Positions 58,893 through 64,000 of a DNA stretch of 64,000 nucleotides are shown here, one piece after another (within the stretch, counting starts at the first letter, position 1; the number at the start of each line of letters is the position of its first letter). Location: the NCBI RefSeq assembly GCF_900142645.1, contig NZ_FRBP01000006.1:124001-188000 (forward strand), given 5' to 3'. The notes under the pieces were generated by a model. That model saw nothing but the letters and a program-made list of their open reading frames with translations, was not told the origin of the DNA and did not search any database. This stretch comes from Eubacterium callanderi. GTDB lineage: Bacteria; Bacillota; Clostridia; Eubacteriales; Eubacteriaceae. Both the position numbers and the translations under genes were made by a program.

Positions 58893-59426
58893 TTAATCTG
58901 ATAGCTGCTTAACATATTCAAGAACAGGGATGAGTAATCTTTTATCTTTAAAATCAGTTCTTTTCCCGTAGCTGGCAAAAAACTCTTCATTTTCCTGAAT
59001 AGACTCAGGTTTTGATTTTAGCATTTTCATCATCATCGCCATCATGGCACGGTGTGGCAGTGAAAGCTCTTTATAATCGATAGCTCCCCGTAAATGAAAA
59101 AACTTAAAGTTTTCCCTCTCATCCTCTGTAAAACTATTTTTTAATATTTCACTATAATCGGTTTTCTGCGGATCGGCCAGCCCAACTGTAAAAATAACAA
59201 CCTTTTTATTCTGAAATGCTCCGCATTTCTTCTTAAACTCTTTGAGCCCTTTAATACCGCTGGCGTAAAGACCGCCACCATAAATTAAAATATTACTTTC
59301 GCTTAACAATTCCGGCTTCGTCTTTTTTATGGAAAGCGCCTGTACGTCAAGCTCCTGCGCCAGCCATTCTGCATATGTCTCTGCGCTTCCATATTTAGAC
59401 GCATAAACCACTGCTATTTTACTCAT
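58893..59426 (-). CDS. Flavodoxin-domain protein (HemG-like)
   Basis: 177 aa, AVVYASKYGSAETYAEWLAQEL with the FMN loop, YGGGLYASGIKGLKEFKK and VGLADP, as in the Flavodoxin_5 / menaquinone-dependent protoporphyrinogen oxidase family. It overlaps marR by four bases (ATGA), so the regulator and this gene form one transcript. Confidence 0.83.
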   Translation of the reverse strand: MSKIAVVYASKYGSAETYAEWLAQELDVQALSIKKTKPELLSESNILIYGGGLYASGIKGLKEFKKKCGAFQNKKVVIFTVGLADPQKTDYSEILKNSFTEDERENFKFFHLRGAIDYKELSLPHRAMMAMMMKMLKSKPESIQENEEFFASYGKRTDFKDKRLLIPVLEYVKQLSD

Positions 59427-59902
59427 TTTATCATCTGTTCCTTTCTAATATCCTCTGCCATCTCCATTAATTTGACCAGAGCGCGATCAAATATTTCAAG
59501 CTCTTCACTGGACAAAGCGCTTAGAAATTTATCGACAAAGGCGTTGTTCTCACCGCCCATTTCTGCTTCATAGGCTTCAATTTTTGTTTTGTCTGGTATG
59601 ACCCGCAAGGTCCTCTTATCTTTTTTATCTTTCACAAGCTCAAGGTAACCTTTTTCCTGAAGCTTTAAGGCAATGGCCTTGGCATTCTGATGTGAGGTAT
59701 CCATCTCAGCGGCCAGTGCGGACAAAGTCGGCGGCTCTCTAAAAAAAGTAATGAGATGAATAAGCAGATACCACTGCTTTGTTGTCAGTTCTCCCAGGAA
59801 ATCCTGACTGTTCCCCATGACCTCCAGCCTTGTTACCAACGAAAAAAGACTTCCAAAAACTCGAAAACGAGGATCCATCGTTTCTAACTCTCTGCGATAC
59901 AT
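59423..59902 (-). CDS. MarR-family transcriptional regulator
   Basis: 159 aa, winged helix: TLSALAAEMDTSHQNAKAIALKLQEKGYLELVKDKKDKRTLRVIP. First gene of a minus-strand run with three flavodoxin-type genes; autoregulation is likely given the repeats over its promoter. AAGGAG before the ATG. Inducer unknown. Confidence 0.9.
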   Translation of the reverse strand: MYRRELETMDPRFRVFGSLFSLVTRLEVMGNSQDFLGELTTKQWYLLIHLITFFREPPTLSALAAEMDTSHQNAKAIALKLQEKGYLELVKDKKDKRTLRVIPDKTKIEAYEAEMGGENNAFVDKFLSALSSEELEIFDRALVKLMEMAEDIRKEQMIK

Positions 59903-59920
59903 TTTTTCTCCTTATTTTAT

Positions 59921-59972
59921 GTAATGTATTATCTAATATACGTAGTGTATTACCTTTTTGTGACTGTGTCAA
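59921..59972 (-). promoter_or_regulatory. marR promoter with operator-like repeats
   Basis: Minus strand TTGACA (59972-59967), 17-bp spacer, TACACT (59949-59944). Downstream of and over the -10 lie GTAAT/ATTAC ends and repeated GTATTA units (59921-59953), a loosely palindromic stretch suited to MarR dimer binding. Confidence 0.6.
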
Positions 59973-60072
59973 GCTTTGTATGAAAAAATTAAAATTAAAC
60001 TGTTTTAAGATTAAGCTTTTTTCATCTTTCAAGTGCTATGATGGGAAAAATAATTTATAACTGGAGAATGCT

Positions 60073-61416
60073 ATGAACCGATATGCTTTACTGACACCTG
60101 TCTCTAAAAAAAATGGTGGAAATTTCCTGATCGTTCTCGCTTTTTTAACCACGCTTCTTCCAATTTTCTCTATCTCGATTTATGATCAGCCTTCTGCAGA
60201 CGATTATGTCTATGGGCTGCTGACACGGCAAACCTGGGAGAGCACCGGCTCTGTTTTTCAGACTCTGCTCACTGCCTGGAATCAAATGGTGCACTCTTAT
60301 ATGACTTGGGATGGCAATTTCTTCGCAACCTTTCTGGGCGCGCTTCAGCCATCTGTTTTCGGATTGTACCACTGGGTCCCGGTCATTATGGTATTATCTG
60401 TTATCTTCGGTACTTTTTTCTTTTTAAAAGTCTTGCTGGAAAATTATCTAAACGCAGATCGAAATACAACGATCTTCATCGGCTGTGCACTCTTAATATT
60501 AGAGCTTCAATTTCTGCCTTCTGCTGTTCAGGGATTATACTGGTTTGACGGCGCTATTTCCTATACCTTTGTTTACGCTATGTCATTGATCCTTTTTGCG
60601 CTGCTGCTTATCTACTATCAAAAAAGACCTGTGCGACACAAATATCTTGCCCTTGCCAGCGCATGTATCCTCGGTTTTCTTATTTCCGGAGGTAACTTTA
60701 TATCCTCACTGGTGAACCTTATACTTCTGGCCGCAATGGCCACCATACTATGGTACCGTAAAAACACACACTGTTTTGGCACTGTTTTGGTTACGGCAGG
60801 TATTTTTATCCTCTCTGTCCTTCTGGTCAAACTGGCGTACAAAAGTCATTTTTCTTTCCGGTATCCCTTTGCAGTATTAATTCTCGCATTCTGTGTCTTT
60901 GCAGCCGGATTTACACCGCCTATTTATGCACTGGGAGCAGGCAGCCTAATCTGGGAAACGCGGATTATGAATATTTTGTATTTTAACTTTTTATGGCTCT
61001 GGTGCTTTATGCTTTTCTATATTTCAGGATGGATATTCCACCGAAGACCAAAAAATAAAAAAGCTCAAAACGGGATAAATCGCGCCCGATTAAAAAAATT
61101 AGCGCTGCGACCAGTGTACTATAGCAGTGCTGCTATAATACTTTTCGTTTTGACTCTTCCCATGGCTAAAACACCGGTAACAAGTCTCAGTGCTCTGCAG
61201 TCACTCGTTGACGGCTCTGCATCACAGTATGCCTTAGAAGCCAATGAACGAAAGGAAATCTACCAAAATCAGTCCATTAATCATGCCGATGTACTTGCCT
61301 ATACAGTAAAACCTTATGTTCTGTATTACGATGATATCAAGACAGATAAAAATGATTGGCGAAATATCAGTGTCGCCAGGTATTACAACAAAGATTCTGT
61401 TGCGATCCGCAATTAA
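60073..61416 (+). CDS. DUF6056-like polytopic membrane protein
   Basis: 447 aa with ten or so hydrophobic helices. An acidic pair, SADDYVYG, after the first helix, and the loop MTWDGNFFATFLGALQP are typical of GT-C-like membrane glycosyltransferases and of DUF6056 proteins. A C-terminal extracytoplasmic tail follows the last helix (near residue 365). Lipid-linked sugar transfer is possible but unproved. Divergent from marR. Confidence 0.7.
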   Translation: MNRYALLTPVSKKNGGNFLIVLAFLTTLLPIFSISIYDQPSADDYVYGLLTRQTWESTGSVFQTLLTAWNQMVHSYMTWDGNFFATFLGALQPSVFGLYHWVPVIMVLSVIFGTFFFLKVLLENYLNADRNTTIFIGCALLILELQFLPSAVQGLYWFDGAISYTFVYAMSLILFALLLIYYQKRPVRHKYLALASACILGFLISGGNFISSLVNLILLAAMATILWYRKNTHCFGTVLVTAGIFILSVLLVKLAYKSHFSFRYPFAVLILAFCVFAAGFTPPIYALGAGSLIWETRIMNILYFNFLWLWCFMLFYISGWIFHRRPKNKKAQNGINRARLKKLALRPVYYSSAAIILFVLTLPMAKTPVTSLSALQSLVDGSASQYALEANERKEIYQNQSINHADVLAYTVKPYVLYYDDIKTDKNDWRNISVARYYNKDSVAIRN

Positions 61417-61450
61417 AAAAAGCATCAGGTTACAATCCTGATGCTTTTTT
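61416..61450. terminator. Bidirectional terminator before citrate synthase
   Basis: AAAAAAGCATCAGG (61416-61429), 7-base loop, CCTGATGCTTTTTT (61437-61450). Confidence 0.92.
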
Positions 61451-61456
61451 GCATTC

Positions 61457-62818
61457 TCAACGTTCATTAATTGGAATATACTCTCTGCGCTCATGCACAT
61501 TTCTATAAGCTGGGCGGATAATTTTTCCGGCATTGAGAAGTTCTTCAATTCGGTGAGCGCTCCATCCCGAAATACGCGCGATTGCAAAAATCGGTGTATA
61601 GAGTTCAGTCGGCAGCTCAAGCATATGATAAACAAAACCGCTGTAAAAGTCAACGTTAGCGCTGACCCCTTTGTACATTTTTCTTTCGTCAGAAATAATA
61701 AGCGGCGCGAGACGCTCTACATTGGAATACAGCGCAAACTCATCCATACGCCCCTTTTCCTCTGCAAGGTTGCGTACAAATTTTTTAAAGACTTCGGCTC
61801 TCGGGTCAGATTTAGAATAAATCGCATGGCCCATACCATAGATCAGCCCGGCTTTATCAAAGGCTTCCTTATGCAGGAGCTTTCTCAGGTAAATGCTGAT
61901 TTCCTCTTCATCGTTCCAGTCATTGACATTTTTCTTCATGTCCTCAAACATTTCACAGACCTTAATGTTGGCTCCACCATGCTTTGGACCTTTAAGTGAT
62001 CCCAAAGCTGCAGCGATGGCAGAATAAGTATCAGTACCTGAGGATGTAACGACATGACAGGTAAAGGTTGAGTTGTTCCCACCACCATGCTCTGCGTGAA
62101 GTACCAGGGCAATATCAAGAATTCTGGCTTCAAGCTCAGTATACTTGCTGTCTGGCCTTAAAAGATACAGAATATTTTCAGCTGTCGAGAGCTCTGGCTG
62201 TGGTGAATGAATGTAAAGGCTCTGGCCCAGTTCATAATGGCAGTAAGCCTGATAACCATATACTGCGAGCAATGGAAATAATGCGATCAGCTCCAGACTT
62301 TGACGCAATACATTGGGGATTGACGTATCACTGGCACGGTCATCATAGGAGTAAAGTGTGAGAACGCTTCTAGCCAAAGTATTCATCATATCACGGCTGG
62401 GTGCTTTCATGATGATATCGCGGACAAAGCTTGTTGGCAGTGTTCGGTAATGCGACAATACCTTCACAAAAATATCCAGATCCTGTTTATTAGGCAGCTC
62501 GCCAAATAAAAGCAGATAGGTCGCTTCTTCAAAGCCAAAACGTTTTTCCTTTACAAAACCTTTTACAAGATCCTGAACATTGATTCCCCTGTAGTAAAGC
62601 TGTCCGTCGCAGTTGATTCTCTGGTCTCCATCCATAATAAAGGACATAATCTCAGAAATTTCTGTTAATCCCGTGAGAACACCGTTTCCGTTCAAGTCAC
62701 GTAAACCCCTGTTTACCTTGTATTTATCGAACAATTCCGGATCAATATGATTGTTTTTCTCTAATTTTTCAATATAGTCGAGCACTTCGGGTTTTTCTTC
62801 TGAAAATACATTTGTCAT
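61457..62818 (-). CDS. gltA: Citrate synthase
   Basis: 453 aa. Condenses acetyl-CoA and oxaloacetate. Active-site regions are visible: LHAEHGGGNNSTFTCHV, KGPKHGGAN, YGMGHAIYSKSDPRA and NVDFYSGFVYHML. The long form with an extended N-terminus is common in Clostridia, where it supplies 2-oxoglutarate and glutamate rather than a full cycle, and so the arginine genes. A 2-methylcitrate synthase cannot be excluded. Confidence 0.94.
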   Translation of the reverse strand: MTNVFSEEKPEVLDYIEKLEKNNHIDPELFDKYKVNRGLRDLNGNGVLTGLTEISEIMSFIMDGDQRINCDGQLYYRGINVQDLVKGFVKEKRFGFEEATYLLLFGELPNKQDLDIFVKVLSHYRTLPTSFVRDIIMKAPSRDMMNTLARSVLTLYSYDDRASDTSIPNVLRQSLELIALFPLLAVYGYQAYCHYELGQSLYIHSPQPELSTAENILYLLRPDSKYTELEARILDIALVLHAEHGGGNNSTFTCHVVTSSGTDTYSAIAAALGSLKGPKHGGANIKVCEMFEDMKKNVNDWNDEEEISIYLRKLLHKEAFDKAGLIYGMGHAIYSKSDPRAEVFKKFVRNLAEEKGRMDEFALYSNVERLAPLIISDERKMYKGVSANVDFYSGFVYHMLELPTELYTPIFAIARISGWSAHRIEELLNAGKIIRPAYRNVHERREYIPINER

Positions 62819-62898
62819 TTTTTCACTCTCCCTCGTCTATTTATCAGATTATAATATATCTATTATAACCTCAAAACCTTAAAATAAGATAAAAAATA

Positions 62899-62932
62899 AA
62901 ACAACAGATGAATCTTTATCTGTTGTTTTTGC
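62899..62932 (-). terminator. Hairpin terminator upstream of citrate synthase
   Basis: AAACAACAGAT (62899-62909), loop, ATCTGTTGTTT (62918-62928), with A/T runs on both sides. It probably ends the DUF1905 transcript; the 62933-63081 stretch is very AT-rich and shows no gene. Confidence 0.65.
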
Positions 62933-63081
62933 ATATTTCTTAAATTTTTATGAATTTTTGAAATCTTTAAACCTAAATTTGAAAGACTATTTTTTAAATC
63001 CTTCAAACGCAAAAGTTTATTTTGGCACTTTAAATCGTTAAAACTTTTCTCGTTTTAAAGCAAAATATTTTATTTTCTGTC

Positions 63082-63354
63082 CTATTCGTTCTCTCGTTCC
63101 TCGAGCGTTACATGGACGGTATCGCCAGGCTGTTTCCCGATTTTTTCACGGATATCCTTTCGAATACCAAGGATATGACAAGGTGTTTTCATGCGTACCA
63201 GACTTCCATCATAAGTTTCGCCATCAAAAGTAGCGTGCACTTTCACCCTCCCACGGCCAAAAGTTTCTTTAACATCGAATGGTATTTCAATATAAGCACC
63301 ATTGATATCGGGTACTTTCTTAATCTCTGCCTCAAACTCGTACAATTCTTTCAC
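63082..63354 (-). CDS. DUF1905 domain protein
   Basis: 90 aa, [48 protein letters not shown]...[28 protein letters not shown]. This is the complete beta-barrel DUF1905 domain, here without the YdeI-like partner domain it is sometimes fused to. Function unknown. Confidence 0.88.
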   Translation of the reverse strand: MKELYEFEAEIKKVPDINGAYIEIPFDVKETFGRGRVKVHATFDGETYDGSLVRMKTPCHILGIRKDIREKIGKQPGDTVHVTLEERENE

Positions 63355-63421
63355 TATTACCCTCTTTAAAATAATTTTCTGTTGATATACCCGGGAGCAA
63401 ATTCCTTAAACACAATAATGA

Positions 63422-64000
63422 TCAGACCTCCCAGTTTTGTGTACGCAACAGAATCCCTAATTCTTTGAGGACACTTTGCTGCATTTTATAATCTGGCATA
63501 AACGCAGCGACAATGTTCCAAAAAGCTGCCGAATGATTATGCTCAAAGGTATGGGCGAGCTCGTGGATCACCACATAGTCGATGGCCCTTTCGGGAGCCA
63601 TTATAAGCTTCCATGAAAAATTCAGACTGTTTGTTCCAGAGCATGAGCCCCATCGCGTACGGGCGCTATTAATTTTTACATTGGTTGGTCTCGCGTGCAT
63701 CTGCTCAGCAAAATAATGGACCTTCTCATTTAAAACCCTTTTGGCCTCGGAGCGATATAATTTCACAACCGCCTCTTTAATCTTTTCCTCTGCGAATCCC
63801 TCGGGTACGTAAAAGCACTCCTTATCAAAGAGAGGTTTTTCGATTTCACAGCATACCAGTGGCAGTTTGGCTCCCATATAAAGCAGTAAACAGCCATCTT
63901 TTAATATAAATGCCTGCCGTTTTTCATGCCTTTTTCGGGCTTCGGTACTGGCTTTTTCAATCCACTCTGCTTTTTCCTGCACAAAACGGTCCAGAAATTT
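63422..64000 (-). CDS. YgjP-like zinc metallopeptidase (5' end beyond window)
   Basis: The frame stays open to the right edge, reading KFLDRFVQEKAEWIEKAS, so the GTG at 63982 is unlikely to be the true start. The zinc-binding motif VVIHELAHTFEHNHSAAFW matches the YgjP/DUF45 M48-like family, with TRWGSCS upstream as usual. 192 codons visible of about 230 expected. Confidence 0.88.
   Translation of the reverse strand, partial: KFLDRFVQEKAEWIEKASTEARKRHEKRQAFILKDGCLLLYMGAKLPLVCCEIEKPLFDKECFYVPEGFAEEKIKEAVVKLYRSEAKRVLNEKVHYFAEQMHARPTNVKINSARTRWGSCSGTNSLNFSWKLIMAPERAIDYVVIHELAHTFEHNHSAAFWNIVAAFMPDYKMQQSVLKELGILLRTQNWEV

Noticed and set aside
62933-63081. Possible AT-rich origin-like or MITE region
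   Set aside because: AT-rich with short TTTAAA-type words but no DnaA-box cluster, no terminal inverted repeats and no ORF.
1-64000. CRISPR array, tRNA, rRNA, insertion sequence or prophage
   Set aside because: I saw no regularly spaced repeats, no cloverleaf or rRNA-like sequence, and no transposase or phage structural gene. The only recombinase is the Xer-type protein.

Overview
The window looks like chromosome of an anaerobic, moderate-GC Firmicute of the Eubacteriaceae, most likely the acetogen Eubacterium limosum / E. callanderi group. This is inferred from gene content and not from any database match. The pointers are a bacterial A/V-type ATP synthase with a Na+ site as the energy-coupling operon, an anaerobic sulfite reductase (asrABC), T-box, TPP, preQ1 and L20-type leader RNAs, and strong Shine-Dalgarno sites. 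Both edges cut genes: argH on the left and a YgjP-like metalloprotease on the right.

Layout. 1-7.4 kb holds arginine biosynthesis: argG-argH leave to the left and argC-argJ-argB-argD run to the right from a shared regulatory region. 7.6-16.1 kb is a nine-gene ATP synthase operon in the order ntpF(H)-I-K-E-C-G(F)-A-B-D, closed by a strong terminator. 16.4-20.5 kb carries a small zinc-ribbon protein, a GIY-YIG protein, a K+ channel, a secreted metallo-beta-lactamase-fold lipoprotein and a leucine-rich-repeat protein. 20.5-21.8 kb is threonine dehydratase. 21.9-26.8 kb is a cell-wall region with a MurT-like ligase, a GatD-like partner, an MnmA-like thiolase and glmM. 26.8-28.5 kb is a preQ1-riboswitch operon for queuosine salvage. 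28.7-31.1 kb holds an HD hydrolase, a Xer-type recombinase with a striking palindrome at its promoter, and lexA. 31.1-43.3 kb is a minus-strand housekeeping block: zapA, dprA, pheST (T-box), an rRNA methyltransferase, ktrAB, rplT-rpmI-infC (L20-type leader) and thrS (T-box). 43.5-49.5 kb has a DUF445 protein, a FUSC membrane protein, TPP riboswitch-thiW, a candidate small RNA, a membrane protein, a DUF3795 protein and an acetyltransferase. 49.6-54.6 kb is a sulfite module, yeiH-asrABC with a divergent LysR gene. 54.7-64 kb holds a sensor kinase co-transcribed with a transporter/HAD fusion, four flavodoxin-type or regulatory genes under MarR, a DUF6056 protein, citrate synthase and a DUF1905 protein.

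How it works together. Citrate synthase and the argCJBD route lead from acetyl-CoA and glutamate to ornithine and arginine. Ornithine is also a reported cell-wall residue in E. limosum. The GatD-like protein beside MurT has lost both the catalytic Cys and His of class-I glutamine amidotransferases, and MurT's usually conserved C-terminal motif is altered as well. The cross-link in E. limosum peptidoglycan is recalled to be of the unusual B type, attached to the alpha-carboxyl of D-Glu, the very group that normal MurT/GatD amidates. The pair is therefore the best candidate here for an undescribed activity. Other points of interest are a loxP/dif-shaped 18-bp palindrome over the recombinase promoter, a ~95-nt promoter-to-terminator RNA with no ORF, a FUSC transporter fused to a degenerate HAD domain, and a small family of covarying hairpins.
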